A program made the translations under genes and the position numbers. 64,000 bases of DNA, from assembly GCF_001567565.1 (NCBI RefSeq), contig NZ_LSSW01000022.1, positions 548,343 through 612,342 of the forward strand, in the 5' to 3' direction. Numbering within the stretch: position 1 is the first letter of the stretch; every line of letters starts with the position of its first letter. The notes under the pieces were generated by a model. It was not told where the DNA came from, made no database searches, and was given only the letters and a program-made list of their open reading frames with translations. This DNA comes from Ectopseudomonas composti (GTDB lineage: Bacteria > Pseudomonadota > Gammaproteobacteria > Pseudomonadales > Pseudomonadaceae). Of the stretch, positions 25,659 through 34,498 are shown in pieces.

Positions 25659-26228
25659 ATGTCCTGGCTCGAACTCATTGCTGCCGGGCTCGGCATCGTC
25701 GCGGTATGGCTGACAGTCAAACAGAACCCCTGGTGCTGGCCCATCGGGCTGGTGATGGTGTTGCTGTATGCCTGGCTGTTCTATGACTGGCGGCTGTACT
25801 CCAACCTGCTTCTGCAGCTGCTGTTCGCTGCGCTGCAGCTCTATGGCTGGTGGCAGTGGACCCGTGGCGGCGAACGCCACGATGGGCGCAAGGTCAGCCG
25901 CCTGGGCCTGGCCGCGGTCCTGAGCGGATTGCTGATCGGCGCCGGCGGTGCCTGGCTACTGGGCTATCTCATGGCCAATTACACCGACGCCAGCTCACCT
26001 TGGCTGGATTCGGCGCTGACTGCATTCAGCCTGGTGGCGCAGCTGTGGATGGCGCAGAAACGCCTGCAATGCTGGGCACTCTGGGTGGTGGTGGATCTCT
26101 GCTACGTCGCCTTCTTCCTGTACAGCGAGTTGTTCCTCACCGCCGGTCTCTATGCCGCCTTTACGGCCCTGGCCGTCAGCGGCTGGCTGAGCTGGCGCCG
26201 CGACCCGGCATTGCAGTACCAGAGATGA
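25659..26228 (+). CDS. pnuC: Nicotinamide riboside transporter PnuC
   Basis: 189 residues with about seven membrane helices. PnuC features: WLTVKQNPWCWPIGLVMVLLYAWLFYDWRLYSNLLLQ with the WCWPIG motif, LQLYGWWQW, and the C-terminal WALWVVVDLCYVAFF segment. It imports nicotinamide riboside by facilitated diffusion, trapped by phosphorylation inside. Its stop overlaps the start of a kinase-like gene (ATGA), the expected partner. Confidence 0.93.
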   Translation: MSWLELIAAGLGIVAVWLTVKQNPWCWPIGLVMVLLYAWLFYDWRLYSNLLLQLLFAALQLYGWWQWTRGGERHDGRKVSRLGLAAVLSGLLIGAGGAWLLGYLMANYTDASSPWLDSALTAFSLVAQLWMAQKRLQCWALWVVVDLCYVAFFLYSELFLTAGLYAAFTALAVSGWLSWRRDPALQYQR

Positions 26229-26776
26229 AAGTCCTGGTTCTGACGGGGCCCGAGTCCAGCGGCAAGAGCTGGCTGGCGGCAGAAATTCAGGCGCAATTCG
26301 GCGCAATGGTCGTGGGCGAGTACGTGCGTCACTTCATTGACGAACAGCAGCGCGATACCTGCTACGCCGACATCGACGAGATCGCACGCGGCCAACTGGC
26401 CTGGGAGGATGCCGCGCGGGCGGCCAAACCTGCGCTGCTGATTCTCGACACGCACCTGCTGAGCAACATGCTGTGGAGCCAATGCCTGTTTGGTGATTGT
26501 CCGCCGTGGTTGTCGGGTGAGCTGTTGGCGCGCCATTACGACCAGCATCTGTTGCTCGATCCCGCCGGTGTGCCCTGGGTCGAGGATGGCCAGCGCTGCC
26601 AGCCACAGCTGGCCGAGCGCCAGGCCTTTCATCAGGCCTGCCGAAACTGGCTCCTGGCCAACGGGCAACGCTTCAGCGAACTGTCCGGCGACTGGGGTCA
26701 GCGTCGACAGGCCGCACTGGAGCATGTCGCGGCGCTGCTCGGCTCATCTGATCAGCACACTGGTCCAGGCCACTAA
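26225..26776 (+). CDS. Ribosylnicotinamide kinase-like ATPase (NadR C-terminal type)
   Basis: 183 residues with P-loop GPESSGKSWLAAEI at the N-terminus, followed by VGEYVRHFIDEQ and, in the middle, ALLILDTHLLSNMLW. This is the arrangement of the riboside kinase domain of NadR. The NadR nucleotidyltransferase and DNA-binding domains are absent. Coupled to pnuC by an ATGA overlap, it probably phosphorylates imported nicotinamide riboside to NMN. The last ~33 bases overlap the convergent DUF3429 gene. Confidence 0.87.
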   Translation: MKVLVLTGPESSGKSWLAAEIQAQFGAMVVGEYVRHFIDEQQRDTCYADIDEIARGQLAWEDAARAAKPALLILDTHLLSNMLWSQCLFGDCPPWLSGELLARHYDQHLLLDPAGVPWVEDGQRCQPQLAERQAFHQACRNWLLANGQRFSELSGDWGQRRQAALEHVAALLGSSDQHTGPGH

Positions 26777-27211
26777 CAGGCTCAGGCACACCACCAGTGT
26801 CAGAGGCGTGCGCAATGCCGGATACCAGCGTGGCGCCAGGCCCGCTCGCACGGCATGCATGTCGGCCAGATACAGGCCAACGAAGGAAAACAGGAAGATC
26901 GGCAGGGACAAGCCCGTGGGCAGTCCGCCAGCCAGTGCAGCCCAGCCCAGCAACGGCGGTATCACTGAAAGTCCCAGCTGCAGTTTGGCCTTTTCGTCTG
27001 CCACTTCACCGCGGATGGCCAGGCCCCAGTGAATGGCGCCCATGAAAGCCAGAATCACGGCGGCATAATCGAGCAACGCCTCCAGTACGAAAGGACGCCA
27101 GCCCATGGGAATCACCCAGATACCCAGCGCGCCCCCGACGAATGGAACCAGCCCTGCATACCCCAGCAAAATAGCCAGCTTCGGCGGTTTCTCGGCGTCG
27201 AACGGGTGCAT
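26744..27211 (-). CDS. DUF3429 family membrane protein
   Basis: 155 residues with five predicted membrane helices and the DUF3429 pattern: LAILLGYAGLVPFVGGAL, YAAVILAFMGAIHWGLAI, LGLSVIPPLLGWAAL. Function unknown. AAGGAG stands six bases before the ATG. The 3' end overlaps the riboside-kinase gene on the other strand by 33 bases. Confidence 0.85.
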   Translation of the reverse strand: MHPFDAEKPPKLAILLGYAGLVPFVGGALGIWVIPMGWRPFVLEALLDYAAVILAFMGAIHWGLAIRGEVADEKAKLQLGLSVIPPLLGWAALAGGLPTGLSLPIFLFSFVGLYLADMHAVRAGLAPRWYPALRTPLTLVVCLSLLVAWTSVLIR

Positions 27212-27277
27212 GGCGATCTCCTTGACGGCAGTTTGCCGAGCACCTTAGCAGTGTTTATCGCGCGTTACAGCAAGGGG

Positions 27278-28489
27278 TCAGCGCAAGCGATGCTTGTGCA
27301 GCAGGCGGTAGAAGGTCGGCCGCGAGATCCCCAGCGTACGCGCCGCCTGACTCATGTTGTGGGTATAGCGACCGAGAACGTCGTTCAGCGCCTGACGCTC
27401 GGCGCGCAGGATGTAGTCCTCCAAGGTCACCGGAGCATCGACGCCGGGCTGTACCGGCTGCAAGCCGAGGTCAACGGCAACAATCTGTCGCCCCTGCGCC
27501 AGTACCAGTGCGCGTACCACGCGATTGCGCAACTCACGCACATTGCCTGGCCAGGGGTGGCCGGTCATGGCTTCCAGTGCCTCATCACTGAAACGGCGGT
27601 GATGTCGGACGATTGTGGTGCCATGCTGCTGGGCAAAGTGCTCGGCCAGCAGCAACAGGTCGCCAGGATGCTCTCGTAGATTCGGCGTGTGCAGCTGCCG
27701 CGGCGCCAGTGATTGAAACAGCTCCGGCGTGAAGCACCTGCGCTGCACTGCCTGCATCAACTCGCCTTGGTCCAGGGTCAACAGCGCGGCATGAGGATGG
27801 CGTTGCAGGTGTTCGAGCAGGCGTTGCTGATCGACCTCGGACAGTTGCTCGACGTTTTCCAGCAGCACAGTGCCTGCCTTCGCGGCGCTGAGCAGGCTGA
27901 TATCGAACCCCACGGCGCAATCGATACAGTGCAGGTCTTGCCGTGCACGGGGTGACCGCTGGTGCAGCAGGTGCGCCAGCAGATGCTTGCCGCTGCCCCG
28001 CTCCCCGCAAAGAAGCAGCGGGCCATCACAACGCGCCAGGCTATCGAGCGACTTGCGCACGCTGCGCGCTGGGCCGCTATTACCGAGAAATTGCGCGGTC
28101 TGCCGTGCGCCTTTCAATTGCAGTAATCGAGATGCCACCTGAGCCTGTTGCAAGGTTTCCAGCAAAACAGGCATGTCCAGCGGACAGGGTAGCGCCGCGA
28201 ACAGCCACTCCCCCACCAGTTGTTCGCTGCAGAACTGCCTCAAACGCTGGTTTTGCGTCACGGCGACGCAACTCAGCCCTGAACGCTGCACCAGCTTGAG
28301 CAAGGCAAGACTGGGAGGCCGTTCGAGAGACAGCAGAAGCACATCTGCCGCTTCACTGACCAACCTTTCAGGGGGGCAAGGCTTCAAGCTCCAGCCCGCG
28401 GCCTGAAGTGGCTGGAGGAGCGTGTCTAATACATCGAAAGGCTCGAGCACCAATACTTGGCGGGATGCGACGGAAACAGCCTCGAACAT
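27278..28489 (-). CDS. Degenerate sigma-54-type regulator lacking GAFTGA
   Basis: 403 residues, same architecture as the activator at 11.5 kb: VpsR-like N-domain (~1-125), AAA+ core, Fis-type DNA-binding end (NMSQAARTLGISRPTFYRLL). Walker A is kept as GERGSGKH, but the ~35-residue stretch that holds GAFTGA in the paralogue is missing. Walker B reads TVLLENVEQL instead of TLFLDEIGDL, and the arginine-finger region is divergent. It therefore should not remodel sigma-54 holoenzyme and may act with sigma-70 or as a repressor/competitor, as VpsR, which also lacks GAFTGA, works without sigma-54. AAGGA precedes the ATG. It is divergent from the di-heme cytochrome/catalase pair, its likely target. 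Confidence 0.85.
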   Translation of the reverse strand: MFEAVSVASRQVLVLEPFDVLDTLLQPLQAAGWSLKPCPPERLVSEAADVLLLSLERPPSLALLKLVQRSGLSCVAVTQNQRLRQFCSEQLVGEWLFAALPCPLDMPVLLETLQQAQVASRLLQLKGARQTAQFLGNSGPARSVRKSLDSLARCDGPLLLCGERGSGKHLLAHLLHQRSPRARQDLHCIDCAVGFDISLLSAAKAGTVLLENVEQLSEVDQQRLLEHLQRHPHAALLTLDQGELMQAVQRRCFTPELFQSLAPRQLHTPNLREHPGDLLLLAEHFAQQHGTTIVRHHRRFSDEALEAMTGHPWPGNVRELRNRVVRALVLAQGRQIVAVDLGLQPVQPGVDAPVTLEDYILRAERQALNDVLGRYTHNMSQAARTLGISRPTFYRLLHKHRLR

Positions 28490-28716
28490 ATTCCATCCTT
28501 GGCGCCATTATTTTGTAATTCCAATAAAAACAATACTTTGGCGCGCACAGATGTAACGCTAGCAAGAACTTTGACGCTCCATGGATCATTTCTCTATATC
28601 CGTTGTTCCTGTTGGTTATTGCGCAATGCTCCCGATTGCCGCGATGGCACCTTGCCAACGCCGTGCAGTATTGGCATAACAGGCAACTTCATAAGAACGC
28701 CACAAGGATGTAACTG

Positions 28717-30591
28717 ATGCGTCTGCTCCGTCGTACCCTGAAGCTCATTCTTGTGCTGGCATTGCTCGGTGTGGCGGTGGCGCTGTATTACGTGGCCAAT
28801 CCCAATCTCCCGGCTTATCAGCAGCCGAACCAGTTGCATTATTTGCAGCAGTGGACCGATGAGCAGCGCCAGACTTACTACTACACGCCTCAGGGAACCA
28901 CGGTTAAAGGCCTGCGCTATGATTGGTTCAACGCATTGGAAATGCCGTTCGGCACAGAAAAGTTCGCCCGCCTCGACTACCTCGCCCGTTTTGGTTTTCT
29001 CACCGATCCCAAGCAACAGCCCAGCGATCTGAACCCCGGCAATCTTCCGGTCGGTTTTACCCGCCATCAGGACAGCGAGAGCGGCGAACACTTCCTCGAT
29101 ATCAGTTGCGCGGCCTGTCACACCGGCGAATTGCGCTACAAAGGCCAGGCCGTGCGCATTGACGGTGGTGCCGCCCTGCACTCCCTCGCCTCCACCGTCC
29201 CTACCTTGCGCGGCGGAGGCTTCGGTCAGGCGCTGGGCATGAGCATGGCCTTCACCTATTACAACCCGCTGAAATTCCGCCGATTCGCCCAGGCGGTACT
29301 GGGCGACCAGTACCCGCAAGGCCGCGATCAACTGCGTGAAGACTTCAAGCAAGTTCTCGACAGACTGCTCGCCACTGCATACAACGATTGGCACCGCGGC
29401 CTTTATCCCACCGAGGAAGGTTTCGGCCGCACCGATGCCTTCGGTCGTATCGCCAACACCGTGTTCGGCGATGTACTCGACGAGGCCAACTACCGCGTCG
29501 CCAATGCTCCGGTCAGCTATCCGCAACTCTGGGATATCTGGAAGTTCGACTGGGTGCAGTGGAATGGCTCGGCCATGCAGCCCATGGCTCGTAATGTCGG
29601 CGAAGCCCTCGGCGTCGGCGCCAGCCTGCACCTGCTCGACGAGAACGGCAAAGGCGTCGTCGAAGCGGATCGCTACGCCTCCAGCGTGCGCCTGCATGAC
29701 CTCTACACCCTCGAGGAAACCCTGAAGCGTCTGCAGCCACCCAAGTGGCCGGAGGCCATCTTCGGCAAGGTGGATTTGCCACTGGCCAGCCGTGGCAAAG
29801 CGCTCTACACCGAGAACTGCGCCTATTGCCACGCCCCTGATCCCAAGCCTCGCGACCAGCGCCTGGCGCCTTCGCGCGATCCCGAATGGAAGATGCGTGT
29901 CGTGCCGATCAGCATCGTCGGCACCGACCCCACCACCGCCGACAACATCGCCGATCATCGTTTCGATATCAGCCGCCTGGGCTGGACCAAGGCTGAACTG
30001 TCCCGACTGGATGTAAAGCTGTACGGCGCCAGCCTCGACGATGTCGATTTCAAGAGCATTTCCAGTGCCAAGGGCCTGGCCTACATCACCGCCTACGTGG
30101 AGAACCGTGCCTATCAGGACGCCGGCATCGGACCGCGCCAGCGCGAGGAAATGGACGGTTATGGCCTGCCCATCGGCGTTCAGGAAAAACGCGGCTACAA
30201 GGCTCGCCCCCTCGACGGCATCTGGGCTACCCCGCCCTTCCTGCACAACGGCTCGGTGCCCAACCTGTTCGAGCTGCTGTCGCCGGTATACGAGCGGCAG
30301 GCCCAGTTCTGGGTTGGCGACTTCGAGTTCGACCCGGTGCGCGTTGGCTATCGCAGCAACAAGTTCCCAGGCGGTTTCCTGCTCGATACCCGCATCACCG
30401 GTAACGGCAATGCGGGTCATGAGTTCCGCGATGGCTGTCGCCAGGAAGGCGTCATCGGCCGGGCACTGGCGCCGGACGAGCGCCTTGCCCTGATCGAATA
30501 CCTGAAAGTGCTTGGTAACGCCGACCTGGAGGTCCAGCTCAGTGAAGTGCCGGTGCGCCCCTGGACACCCGGCCCGAGCTGCGAAGGCTGA
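28717..30591 (+). CDS. Membrane-anchored di-heme cytochrome c, peroxidase/RoxA-like
   Basis: 624 residues. An N-terminal hydrophobic anchor (~7-25) is followed by a periplasmic part with two covalent heme motifs: CAACH at 131-135 and CAYCH at 368-372. The layout with a long segment between the hemes and a C-terminal cytochrome domain (IWATPPFLHNGSVPNLFELL) is that of di-heme cytochrome c peroxidase-like and RoxA-like proteins. RoxA oxidatively cleaves polyisoprene; most relatives have no known substrate, so I do not claim it. AAGGA precedes the start. The catalase-family gene follows after 33 bases, probably one operon. A GAFTGA-less regulator is divergent. Confidence 0.87.
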   Translation: MRLLRRTLKLILVLALLGVAVALYYVANPNLPAYQQPNQLHYLQQWTDEQRQTYYYTPQGTTVKGLRYDWFNALEMPFGTEKFARLDYLARFGFLTDPKQQPSDLNPGNLPVGFTRHQDSESGEHFLDISCAACHTGELRYKGQAVRIDGGAALHSLASTVPTLRGGGFGQALGMSMAFTYYNPLKFRRFAQAVLGDQYPQGRDQLREDFKQVLDRLLATAYNDWHRGLYPTEEGFGRTDAFGRIANTVFGDVLDEANYRVANAPVSYPQLWDIWKFDWVQWNGSAMQPMARNVGEALGVGASLHLLDENGKGVVEADRYASSVRLHDLYTLEETLKRLQPPKWPEAIFGKVDLPLASRGKALYTENCAYCHAPDPKPRDQRLAPSRDPEWKMRVVPISIVGTDPTTADNIADHRFDISRLGWTKAELSRLDVKLYGASLDDVDFKSISSAKGLAYITAYVENRAYQDAGIGPRQREEMDGYGLPIGVQEKRGYKARPLDGIWATPPFLHNGSVPNLFELLSPVYERQAQFWVGDFEFDPVRVGYRSNKFPGGFLLDTRITGNGNAGHEFRDGCRQEGVIGRALAPDERLALIEYLKVLGNADLEVQLSEVPVRPWTPGPSCEG

Positions 30592-30624
30592 TTTCAACCG
30601 ATACCTAGAACAAGGATTACAACG

Positions 30625-31818
30625 ATGTTGAAACGCTTCTGGCTCTGGCTCGGTCGCCTGCTCGGCAAACTGCTGCTCACCGTCGCCCTGGTCGGTCTGG
30701 TGGGTTGGGGCTTGGGCGAAGCCTATTACGCCTGGAAATTTTCCGGCCCGGTCTCCACGCAAGAGCAGATTGCCCCCGATGAAGCGCTGCTGACCCGGCT
30801 GATCATCGAGGATGCGGTGCGTATCGTCGAACAGCACCGCGATAACACCCGCGTGCTGCGCGACGCCCACGCCAAGGCCCACGGTTGTGTGAAAGCCGAA
30901 GTACAGGTGCTCGATACGCTGGACGAATCACTGCGCCACGGCGTGTTCAGCGAGCCTGGGCACGTCTGGCAAGCCTGGATGCGCCTGTCCAACGGCAATG
31001 CCTATCCGCAGTTCGACCGCGCCCGTGATGCGCGTGGCATGGCCATCAAACTGCTCGACGTACCCGGCGAGAAACTCATGAAGAGCCCGGCACACGCCGG
31101 CGAACAAGACTTCGTGATGTTCAACCACCCTGCCTTCTTCGTCCGCGACGTGGCCGAATACCGCAGCAATTTCGCCGCGCAGGCCGACGGCAAGAAGGTA
31201 CAGGCCTTCTTTCCCAGCTGGGACCCACGCACCTGGGAGGTGCGCCACCTGGTCATCGCCCTCAAAACCCTGGCTCCAGCGCCAGAAAGCCCTGTGGCCA
31301 CTACCTACAACTCCATCGCGCCGTTCAAGCTCGGCGACCTGAACATCAAGTATCGCGTGATACCTGCACCACAGAACTGCGCGCCTTATGAGCTGCCGGA
31401 GCAGAACACCGCCCTGCCCAACTTCCTGCGCAATGCGCTCTACCAGCAACTGTCACTCGATCGTGCCCCGGCCTGCTTCGAATTGCAGGTGCAAAAGCAG
31501 AACGCGCAGTACTACATGCCCATCGAAGACCCGAGTGTCGAGTGGAGTGAAAAGATATCGCCTTTCGAAAGCGTTGCCCGTATTACCGTGCAACCCCAGG
31601 ACTTCGATAGCCGCGAGCAAAACCTGTTCTGCGACAATTTGTCCTTCAACCCTTGGCATGCATTGCCGGAGCACCGTCCTATCGGTGGCATAAACCGTTT
31701 ACGCAAATCGGTATATGAAGCGGTAAGCGCTTATCGCCATGAGCGCAACGCCCCAGCCCCCATGGTCGTTGCCCCGCAGCCGATCGAAGAAGGCGCGGAG
31801 GTGGAACTTTCGCAGTAA
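30625..31818 (+). CDS. Catalase-family heme protein, membrane-anchored
   Basis: 397 residues. Hydrophobic N-terminal anchor (~10-32). The rest is a minimal catalase-related fold: distal-His region RDAHAKAHGCVKAEVQV, DFVMFNHPAFFVRD with the conserved Asn, and a C-terminal INRLRKSVYEAVSAYR-type helix with a candidate proximal Tyr. It is shorter than a true catalase (about 480+) and lacks the tetramerisation arms. Relatives often act as peroxidases or allene-oxide-synthase-like enzymes on lipid hydroperoxides. It is downstream of the di-heme cytochrome, so joint handling of a peroxide or oxidised lipid at the periplasmic side is plausible. Function inferred only. Confidence 0.82.
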   Translation: MLKRFWLWLGRLLGKLLLTVALVGLVGWGLGEAYYAWKFSGPVSTQEQIAPDEALLTRLIIEDAVRIVEQHRDNTRVLRDAHAKAHGCVKAEVQVLDTLDESLRHGVFSEPGHVWQAWMRLSNGNAYPQFDRARDARGMAIKLLDVPGEKLMKSPAHAGEQDFVMFNHPAFFVRDVAEYRSNFAAQADGKKVQAFFPSWDPRTWEVRHLVIALKTLAPAPESPVATTYNSIAPFKLGDLNIKYRVIPAPQNCAPYELPEQNTALPNFLRNALYQQLSLDRAPACFELQVQKQNAQYYMPIEDPSVEWSEKISPFESVARITVQPQDFDSREQNLFCDNLSFNPWHALPEHRPIGGINRLRKSVYEAVSAYRHERNAPAPMVVAPQPIEEGAEVELSQ

Positions 31819-32000
31819 AAAGTTGTAACCCGCACGACGCATAAAGTTCCTGCCAAGACACTATACGGCAGCAATAAAAACTTTTTTCGGCATTGTGTGA
31901 CTTATGGGTTCGCTGAGTTCATCAACTGCACTGTAAGGCCAGCATCGATAATGTGTTGGCCGCAACTAATTGCTGGGATCAACTCGGAGAAACCGAACCC

Positions 32001-32267
32001 ATGAACACTCCGCTGCGTTTCAACGAAGCCTTGCTGATTGCCGATCGCGCCTTCCGCCCGTTCCAGTGCGTGGCCTGGGCTCCGCAGGACGGCACCGGCC
32101 TTGTCAGCATCAGCGTCATCGACCGCACCAACACCCGCGTGCTTGGTCGCCAACTGTCCAGCGCGACCTACACCGACCCACAACAGCTGGAAGATGCGCT
32201 GCAGCACTCCCGCGATGAACTGCGCAGCCAGGGCTTCGACCTGGCGCCGTGGAGCATGCCGGAGTAA
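32001..32267 (+). CDS. Small conserved hypothetical protein
   Basis: 88 residues from the ATG at 32001: MNTPLRFNEALLIADRAFRP, then FQCVAWAPQDGTGLVSISVIDRTNTRVLG. A compact alpha/beta protein without signal or membrane segment. The upstream part of the frame is non-coding in character. I recognise it only as a small protein of the kind conserved in pseudomonads. The 182 bases before it contain nothing I can name. Confidence 0.72.
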   Translation: MNTPLRFNEALLIADRAFRPFQCVAWAPQDGTGLVSISVIDRTNTRVLGRQLSSATYTDPQQLEDALQHSRDELRSQGFDLAPWSMPE

Positions 32268-32369
32268 GTGCTTTCGGGGCGCCTTGTGCGCCCCCTGATT
32301 TACCCCGTTGCGCTTGGCCCTGCGGAAGCGGCAGACTGCTGCGATCCCCCCCTGTGCCGAGTTAGCGCC

Positions 32370-32597
32370 ATGCTTGAGCTGCGCCCCAACTGCGAGAACT
32401 GCGACTGCGACCTGCCTGCATCCAGCAGCGATGCGCTGATCTGCTCCTTCGAGTGCACCTTCTGCCGCTCCTGCGCGGAATCCGTGCTGGCGCTGCGCTG
32501 CCCGAACTGTGGCGGCGAACTGGTAAGACGGCCTATTCGTCCAGCCGAAAAGCTCGAACGCTTCCCCGCGTCCAGCAAGCGCATCCTCAAGGCCTGA
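32370..32597 (+). CDS. DUF1272 small zinc-ribbon-like protein
   Basis: 75 residues: MLELRPNCENCDCDLPASS, then ECTFCRSCAESVL and LRCPNCGGELVRRP. Four CxxC-type pairs suggest two zinc sites, as in DUF1272. Function unknown. The start is ATG at 32370; the longer frame runs into the previous gene's downstream region. A strong terminator follows. Confidence 0.85.
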   Translation: MLELRPNCENCDCDLPASSSDALICSFECTFCRSCAESVLALRCPNCGGELVRRPIRPAEKLERFPASSKRILKA

Positions 32598-32601
32598 AAT
32601 G

Positions 32602-32631
32602 AAAAAGGGGCGACTTCCGTCGCCCCTTTTT
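32602..32631. terminator. Bidirectional terminator between DUF1272 gene and nfuA
   Basis: GGGGCGAC and GTCGCCCC (8 bp) around TTCC, with A-tract before and T-tract after, so it can serve both convergent genes. Confidence 0.85.
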
Positions 32632-32649
32632 CTATAGTCAAGTCGCCTA

Positions 32650-33234
32650 TCAGTAGTAGGCGTTCTCGCGGTTGCTGTGATCGGTCACATCGCGCACGCC
32701 CTTGAGTTCAGGGATGCGTTCGAGCAGGGTTTTCTCGATGCCTTCCTTGAGAGTGTAGTCAGCCTGACCACAACCCTGGCAACCACCGCCGAACTGCAGC
32801 ACGGCAATGCCTTCATCGACCACGTCAACCAGGGTCACCTGGCCGCCATGGCTGGCCAGACCGGGGTTGATCTCGGTCTGCAGGTAGTAGTTGATGCGCT
32901 CGTTCAGCGGGCTGTCTTCATTGACCATCGGTACCTTGGCATTCGGCGCCTTGATGGTCAGCTGGCCGCCCATGCGGTCAGTGGCGTAGTCGACGACTGC
33001 ATCTTCCAGGAAAGGCTCACTGATACCGTCGATCCAGGCAGTGAAGCTGGCCAGGCCAACCGCGGTGTCTTCAGGCTTCTGCTCACCCGGCTTGCAGTAG
33101 GCAATGCAGGTTTCAGCATAGGACGTACCTGGCTGGGTGATGAAAACTCGGATACCGATCCCCGGGGTGTCCTGCTTGCTCAGCAGCTCGGCCAGGTAGT
33201 CTTCGGCAGCTTGGGTAATGGTGATGGCACTCAT
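32650..33234 (-). CDS. nfuA: Fe-S biogenesis protein NfuA
   Basis: 194 residues. The N-terminal half is a degenerate A-type scaffold domain ([28 protein letters not shown]). The C-terminal NifU-like domain (~105-185) has the cluster-binding CxxC in GGGCQGCGQ. NfuA carries and delivers [4Fe-4S] clusters to targets such as aconitase and protects under oxidative stress. GGAG precedes the ATG. An IscR-like site lies in the short upstream region. Confidence 0.96.
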   Translation of the reverse strand: MSAITITQAAEDYLAELLSKQDTPGIGIRVFITQPGTSYAETCIAYCKPGEQKPEDTAVGLASFTAWIDGISEPFLEDAVVDYATDRMGGQLTIKAPNAKVPMVNEDSPLNERINYYLQTEINPGLASHGGQVTLVDVVDEGIAVLQFGGGCQGCGQADYTLKEGIEKTLLERIPELKGVRDVTDHSNRENAYY

Positions 33235-33286
33235 GGCAACTCCTCACGGTCATGCGGCGGATTGTACGCCAACTGAGGACCTGAAT

Positions 33287-33312
33287 ATAGTCCTACTAAT
33301 TTACTCAGGATA
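33287..33312 (-). promoter_or_regulatory. Candidate IscR-like site upstream of nfuA
   Basis: Read on the minus strand: TATCCTGAGTAAATTAGTA followed by GGACTAT. The core CCTGAGTAAATTAGT fits the IscR type-1 consensus (SYYGACTRWWWYAGTC) with one C-to-G change; the right flank has an extra base. A TATATT overlapping its end could be the -10. nfuA genes belong to IscR regulons in E. coli and, as I recall, in P. aeruginosa. Confidence 0.4.
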
Positions 33313-34324
33313 ACGGCTGCAGCCCTCTCCGCTCTGCTCGCTCCCCGACCCATACTTTGGCACGAACGACGAGGCGCTTTTCGAGCAACTCGTAACTGGC
33401 CCAGCCTGCCAGCGCGATCACCGCTATGCAGGCGGCGATGACGGGTGCCGGTGCGAGGTCGAGGCTGGCCTGCAGGTACCAGCCCAGCGATAGCACGATC
33501 ACGTGCAACAGATAGACCGAATACGAGCAGTCGCCCATGTGCGCGAGCACACGATTGCCCTTGAACCAGGGCTCCATGGCAATGCAGGCTGCGACGATCA
33601 ACGCGCTGGGCACGCCCCAGTGCAGCAGTCGCATGGAGTTGTCGAAATGGAAGATGGTCAGCAGCGAGGCGGCGATGACCAGCAGCGGTAGCCACAGGCC
33701 GTCGCGAATCCAGCCACGCTTGTAAAGCATGCCCAGCAGCATGCCAAAGATGAACTCGTAGACGATGCTGTTGCGGTAGAAGTCGCTCATCCACGGCTGG
33801 GTTGCCAGCAGGCTGAACGCGGCCAGGGCAACGACGATGAACAGCAGACGCAGCCGTTCGGTCACGACGAAGGCCAACGCGAACAGCAGATAGAAGAACA
33901 TCTCGTAGTTCAGCGTCCAGCCGACATTGAGCGTCGGGTAGAGGCCGAAGCCTCCCGGGTTCTCGGCTGGAATGAACAACAACGAGAGCAGCAGGTGATG
34001 CAGGTCGAACTCCTGCACGGGCATCACCGGATTGGCGAAGGCGATGATCAGCGCCGCGATCAGCGAATACAGCCAATACACCGGGGCGATGCGTAGCACG
34101 CGATTGAGCATGAAGCGCCAGGGCGTGATGCATTTGCCCTGCGTGGAGAGATAGATCACCAGGCCGCTGATGACGAAGAAGATGTCGACGCCAACCGCAC
34201 CCCGCTCAGCAAAGAGACGGCCGATAAAGCTGCCGGCCTGAAAATTGAAGAACACCTGCATGACGTGATGAAAGACCACAACCCAGGCTGCCAACGCCCG
34301 TAAAGCCTGCACTGAAACCAGCAT
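33305..34324 (-). CDS. Acyltransferase family 3 membrane protein
   Basis: 339 residues with about ten membrane helices. Acyltransferase_3 marks: SVQALRALAAWVVVFHHVMQ near the N-terminus with the conserved Arg and His, then ERGAVGVDIFFVISGLVI and FMLNRVLRIAPVYWLYSL. Such proteins O-acetylate polysaccharides, lipid A-linked sugars or peptidoglycan. The acceptor here is unknown; no polysaccharide genes are nearby. The ATG at 34322-34324 has GGGGGA upstream. Confidence 0.9.
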   Translation of the reverse strand: MLVSVQALRALAAWVVVFHHVMQVFFNFQAGSFIGRLFAERGAVGVDIFFVISGLVIYLSTQGKCITPWRFMLNRVLRIAPVYWLYSLIAALIIAFANPVMPVQEFDLHHLLLSLLFIPAENPGGFGLYPTLNVGWTLNYEMFFYLLFALAFVVTERLRLLFIVVALAAFSLLATQPWMSDFYRNSIVYEFIFGMLLGMLYKRGWIRDGLWLPLLVIAASLLTIFHFDNSMRLLHWGVPSALIVAACIAMEPWFKGNRVLAHMGDCSYSVYLLHVIVLSLGWYLQASLDLAPAPVIAACIAVIALAGWASYELLEKRLVVRAKVWVGERAERRGLQPLS

Positions 34325-34498
34325 TGAACCGCCATCCCCCTGATACCGAAATCGAAACCCGGGTGCCCGCAAACAGGCAACCACAAGGTCCGACCGCGGC
34401 GACTCGAGAAAGATCGGCAACACCCAAGGCGCAGCGACGGGCTGCAACCTGCGCGGCAGAGCTACCGGTGTCTGCCGCGCCAGGGGCTTCAGGCCCTG

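Noticed and set aside
28490..28716. Possible sigma-54 promoter before the di-heme cytochrome gene
   Set aside because: No GG-N10-GC pair on the plus strand; the one minus-strand pair lies far from the start and matches poorly.
28594..30882. 762-codon open frame on the minus strand
   Set aside because: It is a shadow of the di-heme cytochrome gene; the plus-strand frame has heme motifs, an anchor and a ribosome site.
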